Below are positions 19,479-27,831 of a stretch of 32,417 bases of DNA, in pieces. Every line of letters starts with the position of its first letter. Within the stretch, counting starts at the first letter, position 1. Origin of the DNA: a virus. The stretch lies in IMG/VR virus record IMGVR_UViG_3300031669_000146, positions 1 to 32,417 of that record; one strand, given 5' to 3'. The notes beneath the pieces are model-generated. The model ran no database searches, had not been told where the DNA came from, and worked only from the letters and a program-made list of their open reading frames with translations. The translations under genes were made by a program, and so were the position numbers.

Positions 19479-19717
19479 TGGCGCACTACAAAATAGAAAG
19501 CCCCATGTTTGGATCAATCGCGCAGATTAACTGTGAGGCAGGAGATACGGTTGAAGAAGGTGATGTATTGTTCATGATGGAAGCGATGAAATTTCAATAT
19601 CATGTCGAAAGCCCCGCCGATGGGATATTCTATCCATTGGTACCGCTAGGCGCGGTAGTTTCAGAAGGCCAGATGATAGGAAAGGTTGAAGTGCCAAAAC
19701 AGGAAAACAAAAAATGA
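19478..19717 (+). CDS. Stand-alone biotinyl-carrier (BCCP-like) domain protein
   Basis: A 79-residue protein that is essentially one biotinyl/lipoyl-attachment domain: SPMFGSI at the start, GDTVEEGDVLFMMEAMKF (22-39), then VESPADGIFYPL and a final VVSEGQMIGKVE. The EAMK motif with Lys38 is the signature of biotin attachment, rather than the ETDKA type of lipoyl domains, and the two half-repeats of the barrel are visible. The host BirA ligase would be expected to biotinylate Lys38. No carboxylase, transcarboxylase or ligase is encoded nearby. The ATG overlaps the HNH stop, and its own stop overlaps the glycosyltransferase start. Its role in a phage head region is unknown. Confidence 0.85.
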   Translation: MAHYKIESPMFGSIAQINCEAGDTVEEGDVLFMMEAMKFQYHVESPADGIFYPLVPLGAVVSEGQMIGKVEVPKQENKK

Positions 19718-20808
19718 CCCAGGAATCAATCGCATTAAAGATGCTTCGACGCAAAGAATTGGCCGACAATTTCCGCCTTCTGCTGCACCCGGCTGATCAG
19801 TTCGCATGTGGGCATTACCGGATGCTTCAGCCAGCGCAGGCCCTGCACAAATCTGGTGGTGTGATACCCGTAGCGACATTCAACTACGTTCAGCCGCAAG
19901 AGTTGTTCAGCATGAAGCCGGACCGGATCATTGTGCAGAGACAGTATGAGGCGGCACAGATAAGAGACCTCAAGGGATACAAAAAGGCCCAGCCAGACGC
20001 ATCGCTCATCGTGGATATGGATGACCTGGTGTGGATGCCTTCAGGTTCTACCGTGGCGCGACTCTCAAAGGAACAGTTGAATGGGTTCAATGAGTTGGTA
20101 CACATGGCTGATCGCATCGTGTGCTCAACGCTGCCATTGGCGAAGCACCTCAGAAGCAGGTACAAGGTATCGTCAGCCGTACTTCCGAACTTCATATCCG
20201 GAAGGTTTTATCAGGCTCCGAAGCCGCGCATAAACGACCGGCTCCGGGTGTGCTGGGCCGGTGGCGGTTTCCACAAGGAAGATTTGGAAGTGCTCAAAAA
20301 GGTCGTCTTTGGAACGGCTGACCTTGTAGACTGGATATTCATCGGTGATGCACCGAAGGATGCTGAAAAGTGGGCCTACAGGGTTGTTCGTGACTGGGTA
20401 CCGACGCCAAAGTGGATGGACTTCTTATCATCGCTCTATGTGGACCTGGCCGTAGCACCATTGCGCGATAACGCATTCAACCGCTGCAAGAGCAATATCA
20501 AGCTGATCGAATGGAACTCTATCGGTGTTCCAGTTGTCGCGTCGGCGGTTGAGCCTTACACAGAAAATAAAGGTCCACTGATTCCAACCGGAAAGAATGA
20601 GGTGGACAAGTGGATCGAAAGCATCCGCGCGATAGCCGGTAATGAACAGCTTCGCATGGCCCTGGCGATGGATTCATTCGTCTGGGCGTCCAGATATAAC
20701 CTTGAAGGAAATATCGACAATATACGGCGGGCATGGTTGATGCCGCCAACCCCGAAGTTACAGCCAAAACTCGAACTCGTACCCACAGGAGAATCCAATG
20801 TCAACTGA
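19714..20808 (+). CDS. Glycosyltransferase, GT4-like (GT-B fold)
   Basis: A 364-residue enzyme with the layout of GT-B glycosyltransferases. The N-domain has GHYRMLQPAQAL (33-44), VDMDDLVW (100-107) and ADRIVCSTLPLAKHL (132-146), followed by LPNFISG. The C-domain has VCWAGGGFHKEDLEVL (179-194) and the donor-binding DLAVAPLRDNAFNRCKS (244-260) with NIKLIEWNSIG (261-271), equivalent to the E-x7-E type motif of family 4. It would transfer a sugar from a nucleotide donor; the acceptor is unknown and could be a virion protein or host surface glycan. It lies between the biotinyl-domain gene and the scaffold gene, overlapping both. Confidence 0.82.
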   Translation: MTQESIALKMLRRKELADNFRLLLHPADQFACGHYRMLQPAQALHKSGGVIPVATFNYVQPQELFSMKPDRIIVQRQYEAAQIRDLKGYKKAQPDASLIVDMDDLVWMPSGSTVARLSKEQLNGFNELVHMADRIVCSTLPLAKHLRSRYKVSSAVLPNFISGRFYQAPKPRINDRLRVCWAGGGFHKEDLEVLKKVVFGTADLVDWIFIGDAPKDAEKWAYRVVRDWVPTPKWMDFLSSLYVDLAVAPLRDNAFNRCKSNIKLIEWNSIGVPVVASAVEPYTENKGPLIPTGKNEVDKWIESIRAIAGNEQLRMALAMDSFVWASRYNLEGNIDNIRRAWLMPPTPKLQPKLELVPTGESNVN

Positions 20809-21451
20809 AGCAAGTGCCGGAACCCCAACCGCCCCCGTAGATGTTGCCCCGACGGCACCTGCCGCTCAGGCCCCCTCCGCGCCAGCAGCACCGACCGCTC
20901 CGGATATGGCCAAGACCTACACCGCCCAGGAAATGAGCGATGCAAATGGAGAAGCTGCCCGGTGGCGGAAGACCTTGCGCGAAGAGCAGGCGGCCAAGGC
21001 GGCCCTTGAAGAACAGCTCAAGGTCATAAACGATGGCAAGCTGGCTGAAGAAGGGCGATGGAAAGAGCTGGCGGAAGCTGCCCAGCAGGAAGCCGTGAAA
21101 ATCCGGGCTGAATATACGGAAAAGGTGACCCGATCAGAATTGAAAAGCATTGCGCTTTCCGAGGGCATCCTGGACGCCGACATTGCATCGCTTATCAAGA
21201 TCCCCGATGGGTATGATGGCGAGCTTGCCGATCTGGTTGCAGCGCATAAGGCGGCGAAACCTTCTCTGTACAAAGCAGCCGCCGCTGCCCCCGCCCCGGC
21301 TGCCCCTGCTGCTCCGGCAAAGCCAGGTGCGCCCGCCCCGATACCAGCCGCCGCGCCAGGCACACCAACAACCGATGTGAAGAGTATGCCGAAAAAGGAA
21401 TATGAAGCATATAAGAAGGCATTACTCACAAAGATGCGTTCGAGGTATTGA
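20798..21451 (+). CDS. Scaffolding protein (probable)
   Basis: A 217-residue protein with an Ala/Pro/Thr-rich N-terminus (1-35), a coiled-coil centre (about 40-115, AARWRKTLREEQAAKAALEE), a short ordered part (EGILDADIASLIKIPDGYDG) and an Ala/Pro-rich linker before a basic C-terminal helix (PKKEYEAYKKALLTKMRSRY). That order, with a basic helix at the end to bind the coat protein, is typical of phage scaffolds, and it immediately precedes the capsid gene. AGGAGAATCCA precedes the ATG inside the end of the glycosyltransferase gene. Scaffolds fill the prohead and leave or are digested; no separate protease was seen. Confidence 0.8.
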   Translation: MSTEASAGTPTAPVDVAPTAPAAQAPSAPAAPTAPDMAKTYTAQEMSDANGEAARWRKTLREEQAAKAALEEQLKVINDGKLAEEGRWKELAEAAQQEAVKIRAEYTEKVTRSELKSIALSEGILDADIASLIKIPDGYDGELADLVAAHKAAKPSLYKAAAAAPAPAAPAAPAKPGAPAPIPAAAPGTPTTDVKSMPKKEYEAYKKALLTKMRSRY

Positions 21452-21477
21452 CATTGCTTTGATATTGTTCATACTGT
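21448..21477 (+). promoter_or_regulatory. Candidate promoter for the major capsid gene
   Basis: TTGACA (21448-21453), 18 bases, TACTGT (21472-21477), in the only sizeable gap of the head module, about 120 bases before the capsid gene. The -35 overlaps the scaffold stop codon. A separate promoter for the most abundant virion protein is plausible. Confidence 0.5.
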
Positions 21478-21596
21478 TTTTCATGTAGTCTGTTTTATCG
21501 CTCGGCCAGGTGCCAACGGTGGTCAGGAACCATTCCATAAGTTCGTCTTGCTTGTATTAGACGTGGACTGAAACCAACCAAAGCCGGAGATATCTA

Positions 21597-22997
21597 ATGG
21601 CACTACAGCCGAGCAATTCCTTAGCCGCATTCCCCACCGCCTTGCAGGCCACCCTCCAGACGAACATGCTGGACCGGGAGTTTGAAGAAGGCCTTGATTC
21701 CATTCTGGCGTACCGTGTCTGTGCTGAACTCGAAATGGTCAATGCACGTATCGGCGACACCATTACCCGTACTCGTAAGGGCCGCGCAATTCCGGTGCCC
21801 TTCAGTCTTTCGCCCAGTTCCATCAACGTCAACATTGACAATTCGCTGACGCCCCAGGACTTTGCGATTGAGCAGTACACCCTGACCTTGGCGAACTATG
21901 CAGCGTCTGCTGACGTAAACCTGGTGCAGGAACTTGCAGGCATCGCTGATCAGATGATCGCCTACAGCCGCAATAACGGTGTTCAGGCTGCACAGACCCT
22001 GGAGCGTTTGGCTAAACTGTACCTGTTCGCGGCTTACACCGGCGGCAATACGGTTGTCACCACCGCTGGCGGCGCTTCCACCACCACCACCGCCCACGTC
22101 AATGATTTGCGCGGCTTCCAGACGGTTCTGGTCAATGGTGTGGTTACCCCGATCTCCAGCGCCAATCCTCTGATCGCTTATGAGTATGCCGACAGTCCTT
22201 CCGGCCTTGGCATCAACCAGATGCTGACTATTGTGGCTGCAACCCCTGATGCCACCAATACCTCCACCTTCCCCGGCGTGATCGCTGGTAAAAGTGATGG
22301 TATCAGCGGCACTTTGACCTTCACCGCTTCCGGTGCCCCAATCAACGGTGATTCCATCATCGCCGTGAATGCGCCGAGCATCTACCGTCCGGGTGGCAAG
22401 CAGAACACCAGCCTGCTGACTGCCGGTGATGTGCTGACCCTGTCCCTGATCCTGGATGCTGTAGCGGACATGCGCAACAACGCGGTTCCTCCTTTGGATG
22501 ACGGTGCTTATCGCTGCATCCTGGACAACAGCTCCATGCGTGCCCTGTTCTCCGATCAGGACTTCAAGGTGCTGTTTGCTGGCCGCGATATGTCCCAGGA
22601 ATACCAGTCTGCCGACATTGTTTCCTTGCTGGGTGTTAAGTTCATCCCCACCACTGAGGCTTATGTGCAGCGTCCGAACGTGGCTGCCGGTGTCAATGTC
22701 ACCGTTCGCCGTCCGATCATTGTTGGTGCTGAGGCTTTGATTCAGGGCAACTTTGAAGGTCTGGATATGTGGCTGAATCGGGAAGGCTTCGAGCCCATCG
22801 GCAAAGTCATGCTGGTGAATGACGTTGCCCAGATTGTCCGGCCCCCGCTGGATCGTTTGCAGCAGGTTGTTTCGATGTCCTGGACCTGGATCGGCGGCTT
22901 TGCGGTACCGACCGACATCACGGCCACCACTGACATCATCCCGACTGCATCGAACGCCCTGTACAAGCGTGCATCGGTCATCGAGCACGCTGGTTAA
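21597..22997 (+). CDS. Major capsid protein
   Basis: A 466-residue protein following the scaffold gene. It has a helical N-terminus (QPSNSLAAFPTALQATLQTN), a spine-helix region with TLERLAKLYLFAAYTGG (about residues 132-148), a central beta-rich insertion (about 195-255, GISGTLTFTASGAPINGDSI) and a C-terminal part with LLGVKFIPTTEAYVQ and PIIVGAEALIQG, as in HK97-fold coat proteins of the larger kind. CGGAG precedes the ATG. GCC- and CTG-type codons and very regular codon use fit high expression. The hairpin 15 bases after its stop may protect or end the message. Assignment by position, size and pattern. Confidence 0.87.
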   Translation: MALQPSNSLAAFPTALQATLQTNMLDREFEEGLDSILAYRVCAELEMVNARIGDTITRTRKGRAIPVPFSLSPSSINVNIDNSLTPQDFAIEQYTLTLANYAASADVNLVQELAGIADQMIAYSRNNGVQAAQTLERLAKLYLFAAYTGGNTVVTTAGGASTTTTAHVNDLRGFQTVLVNGVVTPISSANPLIAYEYADSPSGLGINQMLTIVAATPDATNTSTFPGVIAGKSDGISGTLTFTASGAPINGDSIIAVNAPSIYRPGGKQNTSLLTAGDVLTLSLILDAVADMRNNAVPPLDDGAYRCILDNSSMRALFSDQDFKVLFAGRDMSQEYQSADIVSLLGVKFIPTTEAYVQRPNVAAGVNVTVRRPIIVGAEALIQGNFEGLDMWLNREGFEPIGKVMLVNDVAQIVRPPLDRLQQVVSMSWTWIGGFAVPTDITATTDIIPTASNALYKRASVIEHAG

Positions 22998-23011
22998 GGC
23001 ACGAAGAACCG

Positions 23012-23028
23012 CCCGGCTCACTGCCGGG
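23012..23028 (+). terminator. GC hairpin after the capsid gene (attenuator or processing hairpin)
   Basis: CCCGGC-TCACT-GCCGGG, a perfect 6-bp stem with a 5-base loop and no T-run, so not a classical terminator. A nearly identical hairpin follows the tail tube gene at 29993-30011. It may stabilise the upstream mRNA or partly reduce downstream transcription. Confidence 0.5.
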
Positions 23029-23068
23029 ATGCACCCTGAAAGGGCTGATTGAAAACAGGAGAATCAAG

Positions 23069-23290
23069 ATGGCACGTTCTAATTCTGGTGAAACGATTAC
23101 TGTAAAGCGTCTGCGTCCCTGCAAGCCTTCCATGAAGGTGCCCGGTGATGGCGTAGTGGAAGCCCCCATGAAGCGTTTTGATGTTCTTGGAGGCGGTCGG
23201 TCGGCGGCGCATTATGCTGACGTGATGGCTGGCGGGAAGCCCAAAGACGTGAAGGCTCTCCAGTACGGCAAGAAAGCCAAGGGCGGCTAA
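23069..23290 (+). CDS. Hypothetical small basic virion-region protein
   Basis: A 73-residue protein starting MARSNSGETITVKRLRPCKP, with AGGAG before the ATG. It is rich in Gly, Lys and Arg, and the C-terminus (VKALQYGKKAKGG) is strongly basic. It lies directly after the capsid gene, where decoration or DNA-contacting head proteins are often found. No family recognised. Confidence 0.62.
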   Translation: MARSNSGETITVKRLRPCKPSMKVPGDGVVEAPMKRFDVLGGGRSAAHYADVMAGGKPKDVKALQYGKKAKGG

Positions 23291-23291
23291 G

Positions 23292-23492
23292 GTGAAGCAT
23301 CGCGGCATGAGTGGGAAGCTGGCTAAGGCCCCCACGGTCGGGAAGCTACACGAAGGATCATACAATGATATGTTTGTTCCTGATTGGGACAAGGTTCATG
23401 GTATGGGTCAGCAACTGGATCGCGTCAAAACGCGGTATGCGAATGAACGTCGCGTGCCGCGTGGTGGCAAGGGTATGACAAAGGGGCGTTAA
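23292..23492 (+). CDS. Hypothetical small basic protein
   Basis: A 66-residue protein starting at a GTG (23292) with AAGGGCGG upstream, one base after the previous stop. It begins MKHRGMSGKLAKAPTVGKLH and ends RGGKGMTKGR, basic at both ends and more acidic in the middle (DMFVPDWDKVHGMG). It resembles the other small basic proteins of this region in composition. Function unknown. Confidence 0.58.
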   Translation: MKHRGMSGKLAKAPTVGKLHEGSYNDMFVPDWDKVHGMGQQLDRVKTRYANERRVPRGGKGMTKGR

Positions 23493-23493
23493 G

Positions 23494-24105
23494 ATGGCAG
23501 ATTTTCCTTTACAGCGGCGCAGTCCTCGCGGCAACAAGCTTGAGCCTACGCTGCTTCCAAACTTCTCCCCGAACGTAGCGTCCGGGCATGGGCTGCATGC
23601 CGTGTCTCCCGTCGAACTGGTGGATGACTTTGCGCCTCGCGTGGCCTCTACGGGGTCACTTGTGCCTTCCGGGACGACAGCGACCGGGACCGGCACGCTG
23701 TCCATTCAGAACGGGGTTTTGGGCGGTCTTGCTATCGCTGTGACGGTCAACACGGTCAGCGGTGATACGCTTGCCCAGGTGGCGGCCATCATCGCCGACG
23801 CGGTGAACGCCAATGCCGAACTCGATTACTTCGGCTTTACCGCTGAAGTTCTTCCGAGTGGTGATGTTCAGATTTCCCAGCCTAGCAGTGTCGGCAATTT
23901 CAGCACGATTACTTGGAATGCTGGCACGACCGCTATTGCGTTGGCCATCACCCAGATGGCTGGCGGATCGGGTGCCATCATCCCATTGAACAACTTCAAC
24001 TTCATCCAGGGGAGCGCGAACTTCCCCCTGTGGTACGGTATCCCTAAAGACCTGAGTTATGCCACCGTGTTGGCGTTGGTAACTCAGGGTATGCCGGTGA
24101 TGTAA
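23494..24105 (+). CDS. Hypothetical virion protein with a tail/sheath-type beta domain
   Basis: A 203-residue protein. After a basic, proline-rich N-terminus (MADFPLQRRSPRGNKLEPTL) comes a beta-rich domain (about 55-165) with the pattern GTLSIQNGVLGGLAIAVTVN ... SGDTLAQVAAIIADAVNA ... FTAEVLPSGDVQISQPSS. Domains of this kind are inserted in tail sheaths and other surface proteins, and similar patterns occur at 26947 here. The C-terminus is a short alpha/beta tail. It may be a head-surface or head-tail joining protein. AAGGGGCGTTAAG precedes the ATG. Confidence 0.62.
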   Translation: MADFPLQRRSPRGNKLEPTLLPNFSPNVASGHGLHAVSPVELVDDFAPRVASTGSLVPSGTTATGTGTLSIQNGVLGGLAIAVTVNTVSGDTLAQVAAIIADAVNANAELDYFGFTAEVLPSGDVQISQPSSVGNFSTITWNAGTTAIALAITQMAGGSGAIIPLNNFNFIQGSANFPLWYGIPKDLSYATVLALVTQGMPVM

Positions 24106-24488
24106 TGGCGACCCGTCTTGAAACGAAGATGGCGCTTAAAGAGCGTGCGGCGAAGCGGCGGGAGGCACTAGTGGCCCCCCAGCCGGAAGTCGAATCGGCA
24201 ACCAATCGGGAGTCCCGACAGGTTCAGCATGAAGAGGTTGCGCCGTTACCTGTACCCGTTCCGGTCCGTCAGCGCATCAGCTATTTCGTAGCGAAGCGTG
24301 ATTTTAGCGCGGTGATCCACGGTCAATTTCTGAGCTTCTTCTATGGGCAGAGACTGGTGGACAAGTCGCTTGTATCCATCTTGCAGGCCCAGAAGTGTGA
24401 GGACATTGAAGAGATGGTGGACGACGATGATACCGCGGTCATAAATTGCCCTCATTGCGGGTCAGCGTTTATGGTTGACCGGGGCTGA
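24105..24488 (+). CDS. Hypothetical head/neck protein with C-terminal CxxC
   Basis: A 127-residue protein whose ATG overlaps the previous stop (TAATG). The N-terminus is a charged helix (LETKMALKERAAKRREALV), followed by a proline-rich linker and a compact domain (ISYFVAKRDFSAVIHGQFLS and on). The last residues contain CPHC (about 117-120), a half zinc-binding site that would need a partner or dimer. Function unknown. Confidence 0.58.
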   Translation: MATRLETKMALKERAAKRREALVAPQPEVESATNRESRQVQHEEVAPLPVPVPVRQRISYFVAKRDFSAVIHGQFLSFFYGQRLVDKSLVSILQAQKCEDIEEMVDDDDTAVINCPHCGSAFMVDRG

Positions 24489-24489
24489 G

Positions 24490-25347
24490 ATGGCCCTGAT
24501 CCTGTCGCAAAAGTCCAATATCAGGCGGCACTTGCGATACCCGTTGGGCGGATTGTTTCACTTCTCCACTACTGGCGGAACACTGGCGGCTGGCACTGCA
24601 AGTTATCGGTACTACCAGCCGTTTGCTTTCCTTGAGTGGCGCATGAACAACCTGGCCCCCGATGAAGAGGCCCGACTGACCGGACAGGCTTATGCGGCGC
24701 TGGCATTTGTCGGCCCGTCGCCCACTATCGGGTCTACTTACACGGTGACCTTCTCCGGCGGACTGCTGACAGCCCCCGTGTCCATTACGGCCACGATCAA
24801 TGCAGGAGACATTCCGCCGAACCCCGCACAGCTTGCCAATTCATATCTTGGATCGAACAACGGATTGGTAATCGCCGGGTTGTTGGCGCAGGCAGCAAAT
24901 CTGAGCGCCCCATTACGGGCGGCCCAGATTCAAGCCGTGGCCCCTTTCGGTACCGGTAGCTTTTCGTATGCGGTGGTTCCAATCCCCGAGATAGCGTTTA
25001 CCAGCCCGTTGCCGTTCACGATGGCGGTCGAGTGGACGGGAAACCTGGCACCATCCATCACGGCTGACGGCTCAGCGTTGCACCCGATGATGTTTGAGAC
25101 GGACGGGGTCACGAGTATATGGGGATACCTGAATATCCTGAACTATCTGGAAACGGAATATGCAACAGCGTCCCGCGATCTTTCCACCAGCAAGGCTGAT
25201 GTGTGGACAGCCCGGAAGACTGAGCTGCCAGAACGCTTCTCGTTGTACACGACCTGGCAGCTTCGTCTTGCAGAATTTATAGACGTTCCGATAAACCCGA
25301 ACGCAAGAACAAACCTCCGGTCTGCACGACCGACACGGTTTTACTGA
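24490..25347 (+). CDS. Hypothetical head-completion or neck protein
   Basis: A 285-residue protein. I start it at the ATG at 24490 (MALILSQKSNIRRHLRYPLG), two bases after the previous stop, rather than at an in-frame TTG upstream. A beta-rich central domain (GSTYTVTFSGGLLTAPVSIT, then INAGDIPPNPAQLANSYL) again looks like the inserted sheath-type module. The C-terminal part is helical (GYLNILNYLETEYATASRD) and ends in a basic tail. Position between capsid and sheath suggests a connector or decoration protein. Confidence 0.62.
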   Translation: MALILSQKSNIRRHLRYPLGGLFHFSTTGGTLAAGTASYRYYQPFAFLEWRMNNLAPDEEARLTGQAYAALAFVGPSPTIGSTYTVTFSGGLLTAPVSITATINAGDIPPNPAQLANSYLGSNNGLVIAGLLAQAANLSAPLRAAQIQAVAPFGTGSFSYAVVPIPEIAFTSPLPFTMAVEWTGNLAPSITADGSALHPMMFETDGVTSIWGYLNILNYLETEYATASRDLSTSKADVWTARKTELPERFSLYTTWQLRLAEFIDVPINPNARTNLRSARPTRFY

Positions 25348-25357
25348 GGATAAGCAC

Positions 25358-25729
25358 ATGGCTGAAGGCATCTTCTTTTACGGAAACAGTGGCTTTGTGG
25401 GGCCCGGATCTATCGGTGCGCGATTGCTTGAGAATGAATCAGGCACCTATCAAGGCCCGTGGATTCCTTCGCATGAATTCTCTCGGTTCAGCGTCATGGT
25501 GTCCGGGCTGAATAGTGCTGCCGGCCCTGTCACGATCTATGGGGCGAATACGGACGGTGCGCCGACCGCTATGACTGATCCCGGCATCGTAACGCTTGGG
25601 ACGATTACATTGAGTACGAGTGCGGAAAGCGGGATCTTCAGTTGGGAATACCCGGTGCGATTCATCTCGGCTGGTGCGGTATTAACGGCTGGGCAGGTAT
25701 GGGCCTTCTTGCAGGGGACGACACCATGA
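25358..25729 (+). CDS. Hypothetical beta-rich virion protein
   Basis: A 123-residue protein starting MAEGIFFYGNSGFVGPGSIG with GAGGA upstream. Nearly all of it is predicted beta by pattern, with GPVTIYGANTDGAPTAMTDP and FISAGAVLTAGQVWAFLQG, suggesting a jelly-roll-like surface protein. Its stop overlaps the next ATG (ATGA). No named family. Confidence 0.6.
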   Translation: MAEGIFFYGNSGFVGPGSIGARLLENESGTYQGPWIPSHEFSRFSVMVSGLNSAAGPVTIYGANTDGAPTAMTDPGIVTLGTITLSTSAESGIFSWEYPVRFISAGAVLTAGQVWAFLQGTTP

Positions 25730-25926
25730 GCAAGGGCAAGAACTGGATCAAGGCGGCGGTTGGTAAGCGCCCCGGCGCATTACACAAAGCCCTCGGTGTG
25801 AAGCCTGGGCAAAAGATTCCAGCGAAGAAGTTGGCGGCGGGAAAGAAAAGAGCCAAAAAGACCGGGAACACGCGATTGGCGAAAGAGATTGGTCTCGCCA
25901 AAACGTTGAAGAAGATGAAGAAGTAA
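25726..25926 (+). CDS. Very basic small protein
   Basis: A 66-residue protein with lysine or arginine at about every third position: MSKGKNWIKAAVGKRPGALH, then KIPAKKLAAGKKRAKKTGNT and LAKTLKKMKK. Such composition points to binding of DNA or RNA, possibly an internal head protein that neutralises packaged DNA. The ATG overlaps the upstream stop. No defined domain, so function is a guess. Confidence 0.6.
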   Translation: MSKGKNWIKAAVGKRPGALHKALGVKPGQKIPAKKLAAGKKRAKKTGNTRLAKEIGLAKTLKKMKK

Positions 25927-25936
25927 GGAGGCCGTG

Positions 25937-26137
25937 ATGGCAAAAGCAATCGCAGCACCACGTATGTCGGCAATGGAGCGCAGATGGCAGGCTGAGTCTG
26001 ATCTTCGCACGCTGAAGGAAGCACAGGAAATTCAGGCCAATCGTGCTCGACGGACGGCTGCGTCCAGTGAGGCGAAAAAGCAGATGAGCGCATTGCAGAA
26101 GATCGGCGGGAAACCCTCGCCGAAGAAAAAAGGATAA
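25937..26137 (+). CDS. Hypothetical small basic helical protein
   Basis: A 66-residue protein after a perfect AAGGAGG. I choose the ATG at 25937 over the adjacent GTG at 25934 because of spacing. The sequence MAKAIAAPRMSAMERRWQAE leads into a helical, charged centre (LRTLKEAQEIQANRARRTAA) and a lysine-rich end (KPSPKKKG). It is the fourth small basic protein of the head region. Function unknown. Confidence 0.58.
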   Translation: MAKAIAAPRMSAMERRWQAESDLRTLKEAQEIQANRARRTAASSEAKKQMSALQKIGGKPSPKKKG

Positions 26138-26140
26138 CCG

Positions 26141-26944
26141 ATGGCCGCTGCCGGTCCAGCCGTCCCGCGTTCATTCTATGCCTTTATTCAGGGCAGGATA
26201 GACTTCGGGCGCGGGCAGGCGGCGGGGGTGCTTGGTCAGCCTGGCTCCATCTACCGGCTGAACAAGGCGTCAAATGGTGTATGGCTCGATCCTGCCAATC
26301 AGATATTCCAAAATTATCCGGTGTACCGCAAGGTGCTGCGTAGTGACCCCGGATTGGAATCCACCACGATCATGAGCACCATGTTTTTTAATCTGGTGGC
26401 CGACTTGACGCCTTTAGAACTTGGGGACGTGTGGATTCAGACGGACCCATATTACGGCAAAGGTGCAACGCTGGTGGATTATTCCACGAGCCAATTCGAT
26501 GGGTTCTGTGTTGCGTCTCATGGTCCGGTTAAAAAGTCTTTTGGTGCGCGTCTTGACCGTATGCTTACGGCCTACCGACCGGCGGAAAGTACCGACACGA
26601 ACGGATATTACAATACGACGCTTCCAGCAGCGCAGCCCGTTGTTCTAAAAAATGGAGTATTTAGCCTTGGTGTTGCCGGTGATACCCCGGCGCAGATACC
26701 GGCTGGATTTATGGTTCGCGCACGGCCTTTCGGTGCCCCGCAGTTTGGTGGTGATATTCCGGGCATACCGAGATATGCGGAATGGTACGTTTATGTCCCA
26801 CCTCTTGAAGGGTTTACTTTCAGACAGGGTGACCGGCTCATGACGTATGAAGGAAGTCGCTTTGTGGTCATCAACCCTTGGCATCAGGAGGCTGGTTTCG
26901 TTGGTTCGCAAATGAGTCTTGAATTTGAGATCGACAGGGCATAA
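26141..26944 (+). CDS. Hypothetical neck/tail-joining protein
   Basis: A 267-residue protein of unknown family starting MAAAGPAVPRSFYAFIQGRI. It is beta-rich throughout, with many aromatic and glycine residues (LVDYSTSQFDGFCVASHGPV, EWYVYVPPLEGFTFRQGDRL) and no low-complexity parts. Its place just before a probable tail-completion gene and the sheath gene suggests a neck or head-tail connector role. It starts three bases after the previous stop. Confidence 0.6.
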   Translation: MAAAGPAVPRSFYAFIQGRIDFGRGQAAGVLGQPGSIYRLNKASNGVWLDPANQIFQNYPVYRKVLRSDPGLESTTIMSTMFFNLVADLTPLELGDVWIQTDPYYGKGATLVDYSTSQFDGFCVASHGPVKKSFGARLDRMLTAYRPAESTDTNGYYNTTLPAAQPVVLKNGVFSLGVAGDTPAQIPAGFMVRARPFGAPQFGGDIPGIPRYAEWYVYVPPLEGFTFRQGDRLMTYEGSRFVVINPWHQEAGFVGSQMSLEFEIDRA

Positions 26945-26946
26945 CG

Positions 26947-27831
26947 ATGGCCACATGGCGCGACGTTCAGAACCTGATCGTATCCATAACGCAGAATGCG
27001 CTGGTGACTTCCGGGATGAATGTGACAGTTGGGGTTGGTTATCCGCCAGTCCGGGCATTACAGAATGTGGCACGTAGCGGGCTTTTGATTTCTGTTTACG
27101 ATCATGGAATTGCACCAGACAAGACGCGATGGATGCCTTTTCCCGCATTGGATGCCGTGGCGATGGCAAGTGATATATCGGTTACGGCACCGGCTACCAT
27201 CGGGGCGGCATCCAGCGGAAGCATCCTGGTATCCGGATCACCGATATCTGGCGACACCCTGGGACTGAACATTTATGGTGGCGGACCCACGCAAGGAGCC
27301 ACATACACGGTGGCGCAAAGCGGCACGCTGGATGATCTTTGCAATGGTTTCGTGAACGCCATAAATACGGATGCTACGACAGTTTACAGTACGTCAGGCA
27401 CCGTTCAGAGTGGTGGGATGCAGGGCATTGTTGCGTCATATCTTGGGTCTGGTGACATCGAGATACAGAACAACAGAACGGCTGCGATCAGGCTCACGAT
27501 GGTTGCCGCGAACGGATTTAACAATATGACCGAAATTCGTCGAGTCATGAGACAGGTTCAAATAACTACATGGGCCAACAGTCCCGATCTTCGGGATCAG
27601 GTGTGTGACCCGGTAGAGATGGCATTTTCGAGTCAACAGGTAAATTTCGGCTCTCAATTTCCTGATGGAACATGGGGAAGAATTTTGCTGGAAGATGATA
27701 TTTCCATTGAGGAAGACACCATGCAGGACGTGTTCAGGCGTGATTTTGTAATAGGTTGCGAATATGGTATTGTTCAGCCAAGCGTAACTTACCCAGTCCT
27801 AGTTACCCAGCTTATTCAGCAGGAGCTTTAA
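26947..27831 (+). CDS. Probable tail terminator/completion protein with inserted beta domain
   Basis: A 294-residue protein directly before the sheath gene. The ends form one alpha/beta domain (WRDVQNLIVSITQNALVTSG at the start, LLISVYDHGIAP, and a final FRRDFVIGCEYG ... VTQLI), in the manner of tail-terminator proteins. In the middle (about 75-200) is an inserted beta module (ASSGSILVSGSPISGDTLGL, YTVAQSGTLDDLCNGFVNAI). The host-fold assignment is inferred from layout and position; the insertion is clear from the change in composition. AGGG precedes the ATG. Confidence 0.6.
   Translation: MATWRDVQNLIVSITQNALVTSGMNVTVGVGYPPVRALQNVARSGLLISVYDHGIAPDKTRWMPFPALDAVAMASDISVTAPATIGAASSGSILVSGSPISGDTLGLNIYGGGPTQGATYTVAQSGTLDDLCNGFVNAINTDATTVYSTSGTVQSGGMQGIVASYLGSGDIEIQNNRTAAIRLTMVAANGFNNMTEIRRVMRQVQITTWANSPDLRDQVCDPVEMAFSSQQVNFGSQFPDGTWGRILLEDDISIEEDTMQDVFRRDFVIGCEYGIVQPSVTYPVLVTQLIQQEL

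Noticed and set aside
21621-23021. A 466-codon open frame on the minus strand opposite the capsid gene
   Set aside because: It mirrors the capsid gene almost exactly and arises from that gene's strong codon bias. Its translation is rich in Arg, Gly, His and Gln with no domain, and it has no ribosome binding site.
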